Assembly (NCBI RefSeq): GCF_013087515.1
Contig: NZ_JABFCN010000003.1
Location: 186,001 to 250,000, forward strand
Origin: Rhizobium sophorae
Lineage (GTDB): Bacteria; Pseudomonadota; Alphaproteobacteria; Rhizobiales; Rhizobiaceae
Direction of reading: 5' to 3'
DNA: 64,000 bases
Position numbers and translations under genes: made by a program
The notes under the pieces: model-generated
What the model saw: the letters and a program-made list of their open reading frames with translations, nothing else
What the model was told of the DNA's origin: nothing
The model's database searches: none
Part shown: positions 1 to 8,912 of the stretch, piece after piece
How positions within the stretch are numbered: position 1 is the stretch's first letter
Layout of the letters: each line of letters opens with the position of its first letter

Positions 1-25
1 GCCCAGTCGGAAAGATTGAAGGACT

Positions 26-1111
26 TCACTGGCTGATCTCCTGGTCGATCCTGATGGCCTGGCCATCTTCAAGTTTATGCACGCCCGCTACGACCACCCG
101 CTCTCCCGGAGCGAGCCCTTCAGTGACGCGGACGGTGCCGCCGTCTTCGACGTCGCCGTCGATCTTCACGCGGCGAAGCGATACCTTCCCGGCAGGCGCA
201 TCGACGATCCAGACGCTCGGGCCGTCGCTGCCGATAAGGATTGCAGAGGCAGGCAGGACGATCTGCGGATCGGCGGCAATGGTTGCCGAGGCTGTGATGA
301 CCGAACCGAGCCTGAAGGCTTCGGGCGGATTGGTGAGCGCGATCTTGGTCCTGCTCGTGCGGGTAGAGGTCTCCGCCTCCGGTGCTATTTCACGCACGAT
401 CCCGGACGTGCGGATGGTCGGATCGAGCTGCAGCGTCACCTCGAAGGGCGCGCCGATTTTCAGTTTCTGAACGGCGGCCTGCGGCACATCGACCACGGCG
501 TCGCGCTTGTCCGGCCGGGCGATGGTCACGACTGTCTGACCGGCCGACACGACCTGCCCGACTTCGGCCGAGGTCGCCGTCACGACCCCATCGAATTCCG
601 CCCGAAGCTGCGCATAACCGAGCTGCTCCTTGGCCTTGTCGAGGTTGGCCTGCGCCTTGGCGACGGCGGCGGCCGCCGTTCGCCTTGCCTGCTCAGCCTC
701 TTCGAGCGAGGCTTCCGTGCCAGAGCGCGACTCCAGCAGCGCGCGCTGGCGCTGCTCCGTGGTCACCGCATTCCTGAGTTGGGCGTCGCTGTTCTCGACG
801 TCGGACTGCGCGTTGCGCACGGCAAGCTCCAGCGCCAGCGGATCGATGGCGGCAACGACGTCATCCTTCTTGACGAGATCGCCGACGTTGACGTTGCGCG
901 CGATCATCCGCCCGAGAATCCGGAACCCGAGTTCGGTCTCGATCGTCGGGTCGATCGTGCCGGTCAGGCTCAAGCTGGAGGCCGAAGTCGGCTTGACTGT
1001 CATCGACAGCACGGGACGGGGCGCTTCCCCCTTCTCCTCATCCTGCGGCGCGCAGGAGGAGATCAGGGCCGTGCCCATCATCAGTGCGACTATGTTGAGA
1101 CGAATACTCAC
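26..1111 (-). CDS. RND efflux membrane-fusion lipoprotein (second of tandem pair)
   Basis: This is a periplasmic adaptor (membrane fusion protein) of a tripartite RND efflux pump, linking an inner-membrane transporter to an outer-membrane channel. The 361-residue product starts with a lipoprotein signal ending in a lipobox (LISSC, Cys20). It then has the usual half-barrel-sandwich (about 65-95), a coiled-coil hairpin rich in Ala/Glu/Gln (about 95-165) and beta-barrel regions. The start is a GTG whose bases overlap the TGA of the preceding adaptor gene (GTGA), so the two are translationally coupled. The RND permease would be expected further left, outside the window. Family is clear; substrate is unknown. 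Confidence 0.88.
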   Translation of the reverse strand: MSIRLNIVALMMGTALISSCAPQDEEKGEAPRPVLSMTVKPTSASSLSLTGTIDPTIETELGFRILGRMIARNVNVGDLVKKDDVVAAIDPLALELAVRNAQSDVENSDAQLRNAVTTEQRQRALLESRSGTEASLEEAEQARRTAAAAVAKAQANLDKAKEQLGYAQLRAEFDGVVTATSAEVGQVVSAGQTVVTIARPDKRDAVVDVPQAAVQKLKIGAPFEVTLQLDPTIRTSGIVREIAPEAETSTRTSRTKIALTNPPEAFRLGSVITASATIAADPQIVLPASAILIGSDGPSVWIVDAPAGKVSLRRVKIDGDVEDGGTVRVTEGLAPGERVVVAGVHKLEDGQAIRIDQEISQ

Positions 1112-2181
1112 TTGGAAGCTTCCTTGACATAAGACACGATTTCACCTGCCCTGAGGAACTTGGTCCCGTCGGTCACCACGACATCTCCTTCCGACACGCC
1201 TGACTTCACGATGAAGCTGCCGGTCTCGTAGCCCGCGACATCCACTGCCCTTGCCGAAACCGCAGACGATGCGGGATCGACGATCCAGACGGCCGGCTTG
1301 CCGCCCTTGGACGTCATGGCCGACCAGGGAAGCTGGATGACGTCCTGCGAGACGTAATTGAATCTTCCGACGACAGGAGCGCCGAGCGGGATCGGAGCGT
1401 CGCTCGATATCGCGACCTTGACCTTGATGGTTCCGGTGGAGGAATCGATCGTCGGCGAAATCTCGCGAACCTTCGCCGTAATTTTCTGCGTCGGGTCCGA
1501 CAGAAGGGTCACGGTGCCGTCGCCGTCGATCGGGCGCAGGAAGGCGCTTTCGACCACCTCAAAGACGGCATCCCGGTCGCCGTCATGGGCAAGGGTGAAG
1601 ACGACCTGGGCGGCCTGCGCCACCTGCCCGACCTCGGCGTTGCGGGCGGTGATCACTCCGTCGGCATCCGCCTTCAACTCCGTATAAGACAGGGTATCCT
1701 GAGCGGTTTCGAAGAGTGCCTGCGCCGACTTCGTCGATGCCTGCGCGGTCAGAAGCGCCTCCTGCGCCTGGTCGAGTGCCGCACGCGTCGTCACCTGGGT
1801 TCGAAACAGGCTCTGCTGGCGGTCGTATGCGAGCTGCGCCTGAGTCTGCTGCGCCTCGGCCGACTGAAGATTGGCTGCGGCCACATCCAGGTCTGCCTTC
1901 TGTTCTTCCGGATCGATGCGCGCGAGGAGCTGCCCCGCCTTCACGGACTGTCCGACTTCCACCAGCCGCTCGGTGATCTTGCCGCTGACGCGGAAGGACA
2001 GATCGGTCTGGACACGGGCGCGGACTTCTCCGGTGATTGCGCCACCTTGGACCAGCGGCTCAGGCTTGGCGACGATGATCCCGACCTGCCGTGGGGTTGG
2101 CTCAGTCGGCCCGCGCTCATCGCTGCATGATCCGAGACCGATGGCGCATGCGATCGCTGTGGCGACCAGAATGGTTCTCAT
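1108..2181 (-). CDS. RND efflux membrane-fusion lipoprotein (first of tandem pair)
   Basis: A second RND membrane-fusion protein of 357 residues, paralogous to its downstream neighbour. I start it at 2181 because the product then begins with a lipoprotein signal (lipobox LGSC, Cys19); the upstream extension in frame has no such character. It has lipoyl/barrel-sandwich segments around residues 50-75 and 160-185, and an Ala/Gln-rich coiled coil between them. Two adaptors followed by one RND pump is a common rhizobial arrangement. It is divergent from the TetR gene at 2292, and an inverted repeat in the shared intergenic region makes repression by that protein likely. Confidence 0.87.
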   Translation of the reverse strand: MRTILVATAIACAIGLGSCSDERGPTEPTPRQVGIIVAKPEPLVQGGAITGEVRARVQTDLSFRVSGKITERLVEVGQSVKAGQLLARIDPEEQKADLDVAAANLQSAEAQQTQAQLAYDRQQSLFRTQVTTRAALDQAQEALLTAQASTKSAQALFETAQDTLSYTELKADADGVITARNAEVGQVAQAAQVVFTLAHDGDRDAVFEVVESAFLRPIDGDGTVTLLSDPTQKITAKVREISPTIDSSTGTIKVKVAISSDAPIPLGAPVVGRFNYVSQDVIQLPWSAMTSKGGKPAVWIVDPASSAVSARAVDVAGYETGSFIVKSGVSEGDVVVTDGTKFLRAGEIVSYVKEASK

Positions 2182-2217
2182 AGTTGACCTCTTGCTCTCA
2201 ACGGCAGCTCCTATATA

Positions 2218-2239
2218 ATTGACTGACGAATTAGTCAAT
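2218..2239. promoter_or_regulatory. Inverted-repeat operator between efflux genes and tetR-type gene
   Basis: The arms ATTGACT and AGTCAAT are perfectly complementary and separated by 8 bases. The repeat lies between the divergent efflux and TetR-family genes, 53 bases before the regulator start and 37 bases before the efflux start. This is the expected position and form for a TetR-family operator controlling both directions. Binding is inferred, not shown. Confidence 0.65.
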
Positions 2240-2291
2240 GAAACTTTGTGCCGCAGGGACGAGGGCGTGCGCAACAAGGGAGGCGAGGCAA

Positions 2292-2924
2292 ATGGCAGCT
2301 CAAAAGAAGATCACACGCGCGGAGCAGAAAGCGCTGCGGCCCATCCAGATTCTCGATGCCGCCTTCGAGGAATTCGTGAGAAGCGGTTTCACGGGCACGC
2401 GCGTCGAAGACATCGCCGACAGGGTCGGCGTCACCAAGGGTACGGTCTACGTCTACTTCGAGACGAAGGAAAAGCTTTTCGAAGCCATGATCCACCATTT
2501 CTCCGTGCCGTTTCAGGAACTGCTGGGGATCACCGAGGGTCTCAGCGGCAGCGCCACCGACCGGCTGCTTTCCATTCTCGGCCTGCTCTACGAACAAATC
2601 GCCGAGGATCGCACGACCCGCGAACTGACGCGGCTCGTCATTGCCGAAGGACACCGGTTCCCCGACCTGATCGACCGCCACCACGATCAGTTCATTGAGC
2701 CGATCATCGCCAAGGTCGACGCTCTCATTCTGGAGGGTGTGGCGTCGGGGGAGTTTCGCGAAATTCCGGTGGAATTCTCCGAAATCGTGGTCGCGCCCAT
2801 CCTGACGACGACAGTTCTGCGGCTGATATTCGACGACCGCCGCGTGCCCACTCCCAACAAGGAGGCCTTCCTGCGGGTCTATTTCGACCTGTTGCTCAAC
2901 GGCCTGCTCGCCAAACCTCACTGA
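2292..2924 (+). CDS. TetR/AcrR family transcriptional repressor of the efflux genes
   Basis: A 210-residue TetR-family protein. The N-terminal helix-turn-helix (about residues 15-60) contains the typical run in which a VGVTKGTVYVYF-like recognition segment is followed by KEKLFEAMI. The C-terminal part is the usual ligand-binding helical domain. The start at 2292 is chosen because GGGAGG lies just upstream and the HTH is then at the normal distance from the N-terminus; an ATG at 2238 is also in frame but falls in the operator. Divergent orientation to the RND adaptors suggests it represses them and itself. Confidence 0.88.
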   Translation: MAAQKKITRAEQKALRPIQILDAAFEEFVRSGFTGTRVEDIADRVGVTKGTVYVYFETKEKLFEAMIHHFSVPFQELLGITEGLSGSATDRLLSILGLLYEQIAEDRTTRELTRLVIAEGHRFPDLIDRHHDQFIEPIIAKVDALILEGVASGEFREIPVEFSEIVVAPILTTTVLRLIFDDRRVPTPNKEAFLRVYFDLLLNGLLAKPH

Positions 2925-2999
2925 TCGCCGAATGATGAAAAAACCGCGCCAGGCACGTAGCTTTTCTCAAGTTTTTATGTGAAAACATCGAGTTAGCCA

Positions 3000-3013
3000 T
3001 ACCTTCGAAGGTA
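3000..3013. promoter_or_regulatory. Perfect 14-bp palindrome upstream of LacI-type gene
   Basis: TACCTTCGAAGGTA is a perfect palindrome with a central CG, the form typical of LacI-family operators. It ends 24 bases before the GTG start of the LacI-type gene at 3038, suggesting autoregulation. I did not find a second copy in this window. Confidence 0.5.
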
Positions 3014-3037
3014 CAGCCTCAATTCGCGACGGAAAAA

Positions 3038-4078
3038 GTGGAACGCAAAGTCAATCTCAAGGATGTCGCGCGCGATGCTGACGTATCGCTGAGCACGGCC
3101 TCGCACGCACTGAACGGAACCGCGCCGCTGACGATCGAGGTGCGTGAAAGGGTTCTGGATTCGGCAAAACGCCTGGGTTACCTCGACCGCCGCAGGAAGA
3201 AGGCGACGATTGCGGCCTTGCGCGTCCTGCTTCTTGCGATTCCCGACGATGCCGCTCCGGAGAGCGACCTCAACCTGGTGAGCTGGACGATCCTCAACGG
3301 TCTTCGCAGGGAGTGCGAACGCCGCGGCATCCGGATCGTACCCTTCGTCAGCACCGGCCGGCGTATCGACGGCGCCCAGGTCAGGCAGATCGCGCTCTCG
3401 GAACGTGCCGACGGCATCGTGGTCCTGAACGACGATCAGCCGGAACTGATCCGTAGCCTCGCCTCCCCTGATATGCCGGTCGTCATCGTCAACGGCGAAG
3501 ACCCCGCCATGCTGGTCGATACGGTCACTCCCGAAAACCGCTTCGGAGCGCGGCTCGGCATCGAGCACCTGCTGGCGCTCGGGCATCGCCGTATCCTGCA
3601 CCTGACCTGGAAGGGCCGCACGACGATCCAGCGCCGATACGACGGCTTTTCCGATGCCTATTTCGCCGCGCAGCTTCCCGTGCCTGATAATATGATCGTC
3701 GAGGCCGAGGGATATGAACCCCGGCACGGCGAGGCTGCGATCAACGCACTGCTCGACCGCGATCCGACGATGAAAGGGGCGACCGCCGTCTTCTGCGCGG
3801 CCGACAATCTGGCGCTCGGCTGCCTGAAGGCATTGGCCGATCGCGACATCCGCGTGCCCGAAGCGATTTCCGTCCTGGGGTTCGACGACATCGTCCCCGG
3901 CGAATTCAGCCGTCCGCCGCTGTCGACGGTCAGTGTTCCCACAGACAAGCTCGGGGCTGCCGCTTTGGCGCTCATCGAACAGAGGCTGATCGCCAACGAT
4001 CCGCAGCGGCCGGCCCATCGCCTGGAACTCGGATGCCATCTCGTCCTGCGCGGCAGCATCGCACCGCCGCGCCCCTAG
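3038..4078 (+). CDS. LacI family transcriptional regulator (solitary)
   Basis: A 346-residue LacI/GalR-family regulator: N-terminal HTH (residues 5-25, VNLKDVARDADVSLSTASHA) followed by a hinge and a periplasmic-binding-protein-like effector domain. Features of that domain include AIPD near 66, the GARLGIEHLLALGHRRI region, and the C-terminal SVLGFDDI segment. The GTG start is supported by the HTH lying at the very N-terminus and by upstream stops. No carbohydrate genes are adjacent on the same strand, so its target is unknown. A perfect palindrome just upstream may be its own operator. Confidence 0.87.
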   Translation: MERKVNLKDVARDADVSLSTASHALNGTAPLTIEVRERVLDSAKRLGYLDRRRKKATIAALRVLLLAIPDDAAPESDLNLVSWTILNGLRRECERRGIRIVPFVSTGRRIDGAQVRQIALSERADGIVVLNDDQPELIRSLASPDMPVVIVNGEDPAMLVDTVTPENRFGARLGIEHLLALGHRRILHLTWKGRTTIQRRYDGFSDAYFAAQLPVPDNMIVEAEGYEPRHGEAAINALLDRDPTMKGATAVFCAADNLALGCLKALADRDIRVPEAISVLGFDDIVPGEFSRPPLSTVSVPTDKLGAAALALIEQRLIANDPQRPAHRLELGCHLVLRGSIAPPRP

Positions 4079-4126
4079 AGCATAGTGCCGAAAAGTGGGC
4101 GCGGTTTTCGGACGACATCATGCTAG
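4078..4126. repeat. Rhizobial palindromic intergenic repeat (RIME-like)
   Basis: An interrupted inverted repeat made of an AGCATAGTGCCGAAAA arm and a TTTTCGGACGACATCATGCT arm, directly after the LacI gene and overlapping the end of the AraC gene. Elements of this form are scattered between genes in Rhizobium genomes. Here it may act as a bidirectional transcription end for the two convergent genes. The family assignment is from memory of the motif. Confidence 0.6.
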
Positions 4127-5058
4127 CGCAAGCGCTCAGCCCGCAGGCGCGTATCGCGCGGGCTTTCTCCAAAGGCGCTGCGGTAGATGATAGAGAACCT
4201 GCCGGCATGAGAAAAACCCCACATCGCGCAGATTTCACGGACGGACCGCTGATTCATCGGATCCCGCAATTGGTCGCGGGCTGCTTGCAGCCTGATCGTG
4301 CGCAAGTAGCCGCCCGGTGAAGTTCCCCGGAAGGCTCTGAAACCGGTTTGCAGCGCGCGAAGTGAAACCCCGACATCATCGGCGACCATCGCCATAGTGA
4401 GCGGCTCTGCGATATTGGCGTGCATATAATCGATAGCACGCCGGACATGCCACGGCGCGATCAATGACACTTTCTGTTTTTCCAAATGGCCGGAAAGACG
4501 ATGGCGGCCAAATCGGATCACGAGGTTAGCAAGCGTTTCGCTCATCGCCGCCACGGCAAGAGGTGAAGACAGAAGCGGACCGTCATTGCGCATGCCCTGC
4601 ACGATCGTCTGCACCAGGCTGCCGATAAGCTGACCTGACGGGGTTGCGAGATCCACAACGGGCTCGAGGTCAAGCGACTCGAGGACCGGCGTGTCCACCA
4701 GTGAAACAAGCATTCGCCTCACAACTTTCCAGTCCAGGAAGAGAGCGTCCGAGCAATGTGGGCCATGGATGAGACGATCGCCAGCCTCATGGTTGTTGGC
4801 CATGAGAAGATAACCCGCCCCACTTTCAACGACCCTTTTTCCAATGGACAGCCGAAAGGATCCCGAGTGCGGAATGTAAAACGCAAGGTGTTGCGGGGTC
4901 TCATCGAGCGTCCGAATTGTCCAGGAACTCTGATAAACCGAATGAAGCACCGTAAATGCCTCACTTGTTCTCAGGTCCGCTGCCCAGGCAAAGGTCCGAT
5001 CGTTGCTCAACGGCTTGGCGCCGAAGACCCCGTAGCCTGCCGAATAGGCTCGAACCAT
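4123..5058 (-). CDS. AraC family transcriptional regulator
   Basis: An AraC/XylS-family activator of about 311 residues from the ATG at 5058. The C-terminal 100 residues carry the double HTH; the second helix-turn-helix contains WGFSHAGRFSIIYRSAFGESP, the usual AraC signature. The N-terminal part resembles the AraC-binding-like ligand domain (LYQSSW-type and HSGSFRL segments). The frame stays open upstream to 5412, with in-frame alternatives at 5292 (ATG) and near 5175 (GTG), but the extra residues are Arg-rich and look untranslated. Divergent from the ROK gene; effector unknown. Confidence 0.75.
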   Translation of the reverse strand: MVRAYSAGYGVFGAKPLSNDRTFAWAADLRTSEAFTVLHSVYQSSWTIRTLDETPQHLAFYIPHSGSFRLSIGKRVVESGAGYLLMANNHEAGDRLIHGPHCSDALFLDWKVVRRMLVSLVDTPVLESLDLEPVVDLATPSGQLIGSLVQTIVQGMRNDGPLLSSPLAVAAMSETLANLVIRFGRHRLSGHLEKQKVSLIAPWHVRRAIDYMHANIAEPLTMAMVADDVGVSLRALQTGFRAFRGTSPGGYLRTIRLQAARDQLRDPMNQRSVREICAMWGFSHAGRFSIIYRSAFGESPRDTRLRAERLR

Positions 5059-5424
5059 CGACTCGAAGTCAGTGCCTTCATGCGTCGGCGCAAACCCATA
5101 TGCTTCACGCTCGGGAGCGCGCGCCCTATTTTCGGATCTCAACGATATCTGCAACTCGGTTCTTTCCCTTTCCACCCCACCGGCTAACCGCCTATCAAGC
5201 GCTCCATCTCGTTTGAAATCGCTGCGCCGCCGATATCGTGCCTTCCAAACGCTTGGGGCACGATCACCTCCACCTTCGTGAATTGCTGTCATTCCGGCTG
5301 GCTTGGCCAACCTCGATGAAGTAAGCAGGGCCGGCAAACCGGGGATCGAATTCCCTGTTTGACAGAAGCAAAATGCCCTCCCAATGTGGTTCACACTCAC
5401 AGTGTAAATCAAAACGAACCGAAA
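5059..5424. other. Intergenic region between divergent AraC and ROK genes
   Basis: About 365 bases without a convincing gene. The frame of the AraC gene remains open through most of it, so part could belong to a longer AraC protein. The only other structure I see is the inverted repeat at 5390-5408. Confidence 0.5.
5390..5408. promoter_or_regulatory. Imperfect palindrome upstream of ROK gene
   Basis: TTCACACTCACAGTGTAAA contains the inverted arms ACACT and AGTGT with flanking TT/AA, separated by three bases. It ends 16 bases before the ATG of the ROK-family gene, where an autoregulatory repressor site would be expected. Confidence 0.45.
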
Positions 5425-6576
5425 ATGAAGTATGATCCGTTAAACCATGTTGCGGCGCATTTTTTGCGAGACACGCAACCCGTGCGCGTAGCCTCCCGCA
5501 ACGAACGCGACCTGTTGCGGCTGATCTGGAAGTCTCCGGGGATCGAGCGCTCCGACCTGACAGAACCGCTCGATCTCACCCAGCAATCGTTGCACAGGAT
5601 CGTCGCGCGGCTTCATGAGCGAGGAATGCTCGTCTTTTCCCATTCGGAAACCCGGCGGCCGGGACCGCCCAGCCCGGAGCTGACCCTTCGCAAGGAATGG
5701 TGTTTAACCCTGGGCATCTCCGTGAATGTCGGTTCGATCGGCCTTTGCCTCATGGGTTTCGGCGAGCCTTTGGAAAAAATGGAAATCCAACAGGCGGGCT
5801 CCTCGCTATCCGTAGAAATGGAGCAGATCGAAGCGGCGGTCGAAGAGCTTCTTGCCCGCCGGGGCGCCGAACGGCGAGACGTCCTCGGCGTCGGCCTGGC
5901 CGTCGCCGGCCACCGCATGCTGGAGACGGCCTTCAATTGCCCCTTGCCGCTCGCTCATTGGTCGTTGATCGACCTGGCACCTTTGCTTGGAGAGCAACTT
6001 GGCCTGCCGGTCTGGGCAGACAATGTCGCCAGGACCGCAGCCTTGGCGGAAGCCATTTTCGGCGTCGGCCGGGATGTCGCGGATTTCGCCTATATCGCCC
6101 ATCTTCATGGCTATGGCGGCGGCCTGGTTTCCGGAGGCATTCCGTTTCGCGGCAATTTCGGCAACGCCGGCGAATTTTCCGTTCTCTTCGGGCGTCAGGA
6201 CTACGAGGAGCGCCCTGCACTTGGTGTCCTGCTTGAACATCTTCGTGCCAAGGGGCGTTTGAACTTGACCCTGAAAGACCTGAAGAACGAGAAGCTGATG
6301 GACTGGGATGGTGTTACGGAGTGGGTCGACCGCGTCACGCCGGCGCACAATCGAGCCATTAATGCGATCTGCGCAATATTTGATCCGGCATTGATCGTCC
6401 TTGGCGGCGAGCTTCCGCACTCACTCGCGAGAATGCTGATCGAACGGACAGAATTTAACAATCTGCCTCGGCATGGCGTTTTGCGTGACGTCCCCAGGCT
6501 TGCCGTGGCACAGATAATCGATGCCCCCGGCGCAATCGGCGCGGCCTTGATCCCGCTCTTCGAAACCGTTTTGTGA
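5425..6576 (+). CDS. ROK family transcriptional regulator
   Basis: A 383-residue NagC/Mlc-like protein. Residues about 20-75 form a winged HTH (NERDLLRLIWKSPGIERSDL onward), followed by the ROK actin-like ATPase fold (VGLAVAGH, LPVWADNVARTAALAEA, VLGGELP). The Cys/His zinc signature of sugar-kinase-type ROK proteins is absent: the GYGGGLVSGG/GNAGEF region has no cysteines. It is therefore probably a pure regulator rather than a kinase. The start at 5425 is preferred over the open frame from 5359 because the HTH is then N-terminal. It ends about 280 bases from the convergent ABC operon. Confidence 0.82.
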   Translation: MKYDPLNHVAAHFLRDTQPVRVASRNERDLLRLIWKSPGIERSDLTEPLDLTQQSLHRIVARLHERGMLVFSHSETRRPGPPSPELTLRKEWCLTLGISVNVGSIGLCLMGFGEPLEKMEIQQAGSSLSVEMEQIEAAVEELLARRGAERRDVLGVGLAVAGHRMLETAFNCPLPLAHWSLIDLAPLLGEQLGLPVWADNVARTAALAEAIFGVGRDVADFAYIAHLHGYGGGLVSGGIPFRGNFGNAGEFSVLFGRQDYEERPALGVLLEHLRAKGRLNLTLKDLKNEKLMDWDGVTEWVDRVTPAHNRAINAICAIFDPALIVLGGELPHSLARMLIERTEFNNLPRHGVLRDVPRLAVAQIIDAPGAIGAALIPLFETVL

Positions 6577-6750
6577 AATGTGTGGGACGCCTTAGCATTT
6601 TGAAATCGACGTCAACATAGCCTAAAACGGCCGCCCATCAGGTCGCGGAGGCGGCCGGCCCCAGTGGCAAGCGCTACGCTCGCCGCGGCGCATACCGCCC
6701 ACAAAATGGGCGACGATTTTGGGAGCAGCGCACGAAGACAAAAACCGAAA

Positions 6751-6782
6751 CGCGCCGCATGAACCACGTTCAATGCGACGCG
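6751..6782 (-). terminator. Rho-independent terminator of the 6855-15002 operon
   Basis: The arms CGCGCCGCAT and ATGCGACGCG pair over 10 bases with one mismatch around a 12-base loop. Read on the minus strand the stem is followed by TTTCGGTTTTTG, a T-rich tail. It lies about 75 bases beyond the stop of the last permease gene. A second weaker GC stem sits at 6629-6656. Confidence 0.6.
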
Positions 6783-6854
6783 CCTCAGTCGGGAGGAAGA
6801 CCTGGTATGGGTCGTTCGGCGATTGCGGGGAGGTCTAGCTCCACGCCTCGCCGT

Positions 6855-7913
6855 TCACTTCATGCCTGTTCCGGCAATGCCCGTGGTGATGTACTTCTGC
6901 AGGAACAGGAAAACGACGGTGACAGGCAGCAGGCTGAGGAACGTCATCGCCAGGATATAGTGCCACTGCACTGAGAACTCTCCCTGGAATGCATTCAGGC
7001 CGACTTGCAGCGTGAAATTCTCGCGGCTGTTGAGGACGATGAGCGGCCAGAGGAAATCGTTCCATCGCCAGAGCACGGAGAAGATCGCCAACACCGCAAG
7101 CGCCGGCGCCGTCAACGGCAGGATGATCCGCCAGAAGATGCAGAATTCGCTCGCCGCATCGACGCGCGCCGCCTCGATCAGCTCGTCAGGTATGGTCAGC
7201 ATATATTGCCGCAGCAGGAAGACGGCGGTCGGAGAGGCGATCGTCGGCAGGATGACGCCCCAGAGATTGTCGGCAAGCCCGACCCCGACGATGACGAGAT
7301 AGGCCGGGACCATGACGACGGCGAGCGGGATCATCAGGGTCGAGATGATGATGACGAAAACCGTCGTGTCGCCGCGAAATTTGTATTTCGACAGCGCAAA
7401 GGCCGCCATGGCGTTGACGATCAGAGTCAGCAACGTAGCGACGAAGGTGACGAACACTGAATTCTTGAGAAAGGTCAGGAAGTTGAAGCGCGTCAGCGGA
7501 TCGGTGTAATTCTCGGTGGCGACGGTCAGATGCTGCACCGGCGTGATCCCCTTCACGTCGACGCTGACCGGCTGTCCCGGATTTGCAGGATCGACCATCT
7601 GGGCCTTGAGACCGATGCGCCGCACCATGGCCATTTCGCGCGAGCGGCCGTCGATGGTGACCTGCCAGAGACTGAGCGGTTTATCGAAGCCGGGCACTGT
7701 CTGCTCCACGGCGGCGCGCGGCAGCAGGGTCGGCGGAAAACGGGTGATTTCGGCCGCCGGCTTCAGCGAGGAGAGGCCGGCCCAGACGACGGGAACGAGC
7801 ACCGCCAATGTTCCGCCGATCAGCCAGACCCATGACAAAATATCGGTGATGTCGATGCGTCCGGCCCGGCGCGTGCGCGTCATGAAGCGGACCGGGTTCA
7901 TAGAGCTGTTCAT
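6855..7913 (-). CDS. Carbohydrate ABC transporter permease, MalG type
   Basis: Inner-membrane permease of a CUT1 sugar importer, 352 residues. It has an N-terminal membrane segment, a long periplasmic loop (roughly residues 40-150, larger than in the usual 280-residue MalG proteins), then five further segments. The cytoplasmic EAA loop (EAARVDAASEFCIFWRIILP) contacts the ATPase. The start at 7913 is chosen because it lies one base after the stop of the upstream permease; the frame runs on to 8090 inside that gene. It is the last gene of the operon and acts with its neighbours and the binding protein at 15194. Confidence 0.88.
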   Translation of the reverse strand: MNSSMNPVRFMTRTRRAGRIDITDILSWVWLIGGTLAVLVPVVWAGLSSLKPAAEITRFPPTLLPRAAVEQTVPGFDKPLSLWQVTIDGRSREMAMVRRIGLKAQMVDPANPGQPVSVDVKGITPVQHLTVATENYTDPLTRFNFLTFLKNSVFVTFVATLLTLIVNAMAAFALSKYKFRGDTTVFVIIISTLMIPLAVVMVPAYLVIVGVGLADNLWGVILPTIASPTAVFLLRQYMLTIPDELIEAARVDAASEFCIFWRIILPLTAPALAVLAIFSVLWRWNDFLWPLIVLNSRENFTLQVGLNAFQGEFSVQWHYILAMTFLSLLPVTVVFLFLQKYITTGIAGTGMK

Positions 7914-7914
7914 C

Positions 7915-8910
7915 TCAGGACTCCATGCGCTTGCCGAGGCGCAGCTGTATGAGGGTGAGAACCAGAAGCACCAATCCCATGAGAACCGATGCGGCAGAGG
8001 CCAGTCCGAAGAGACGCAGATCGCTGCTGAATGCCATCTGGTAGATATATTGGACGATGAAGCTATTGGCCGTGCCGGGGCCGCCACCATTGGTCAGAAC
8101 CCAGGCCTCGTCGAAGATCTGCACGGACTTGATCATCAGAAGGATGAAGACGACGAGCAGGTTCGGCGCCAGGAGCGGCAGCGTGATCCTGAAAAGGGTG
8201 CGGCGCGGCGAAGCGGCGTCGATGGAGGCGGCCTCGTACAGCTCCTTCGGGATCGCCTGGAGACCGGCCAGCAGGATGAGCGTGTAAAAGCCCATATGAA
8301 ACCAGACCGACACCACGACGACGAAGAAGCGCGACCAGCCGACATCCAGCAGGAAAATCTCCGGGGGGACGCCAATCATCTGAAAGAAGGCGTTCAGCAG
8401 CCCGTTGCGATCGAGGAACCATTTCCAGATCAGGCCGATGACGACGGGCGACAGCAGGACGGGATAGAAGAACATCGCCCGGAAGAAGCCGCGCGCAAAA
8501 ATCGCCCGATTGAGGATTAGCGCCGTGATCAACGCCACTAGCAATGTGGCGGTGACGTTCAATGCCACGAACCAGAGCGTGTTCCACACTGCCGTCCAGA
8601 ACAGCGATTCCTGGCAGGTTCCCGGCTGCAGATAATTGCTGCAGGAAAGCAGCGTGCGGAAATTGTCCAAGCCGACGAAAGGCCGCTCCGAGACGAAAAG
8701 ATTGGTGCCGCCGGTGAAGGCGTAACCGACCGCGATGGCGATGGGCAGGAAGGTAAAGATGGCGAACAGAACAAGGTTCGGCGCCAGGAACAGCCATGGC
8801 ATGCGTTTACGGCCGAAGATGCGCTCGATCACATTGATCGGGGCCTCGACCACCCGCATCGCTGTTTCGCCTGCCTGCGACAGCAATGCACCTGCGCTGA
8901 GCGCCACCAT
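7915..8910 (-). CDS. Carbohydrate ABC transporter permease, MalF type
   Basis: A 331-residue CUT1 permease with six predicted membrane segments, beginning near residue 40 (WLFLAPNLVLFAIFTFLPIA). Its EAA loop contains YEAASIDAASPRRTLFRITL. A Cys-containing periplasmic loop (SCSNYLQPGTCQ) could form a disulphide. It lies two bases downstream of the ATPase gene stop and one base before the second permease start, so the three are co-translated. Substrate is inferred from the linked GH28/GH105-like enzymes: a pectic or uronate-containing oligosaccharide. Confidence 0.88.
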   Translation of the reverse strand: MVALSAGALLSQAGETAMRVVEAPINVIERIFGRKRMPWLFLAPNLVLFAIFTFLPIAIAVGYAFTGGTNLFVSERPFVGLDNFRTLLSCSNYLQPGTCQESLFWTAVWNTLWFVALNVTATLLVALITALILNRAIFARGFFRAMFFYPVLLSPVVIGLIWKWFLDRNGLLNAFFQMIGVPPEIFLLDVGWSRFFVVVVSVWFHMGFYTLILLAGLQAIPKELYEAASIDAASPRRTLFRITLPLLAPNLLVVFILLMIKSVQIFDEAWVLTNGGGPGTANSFIVQYIYQMAFSSDLRLFGLASAASVLMGLVLLVLTLIQLRLGKRMES

Positions 8911-8912
8911 GT

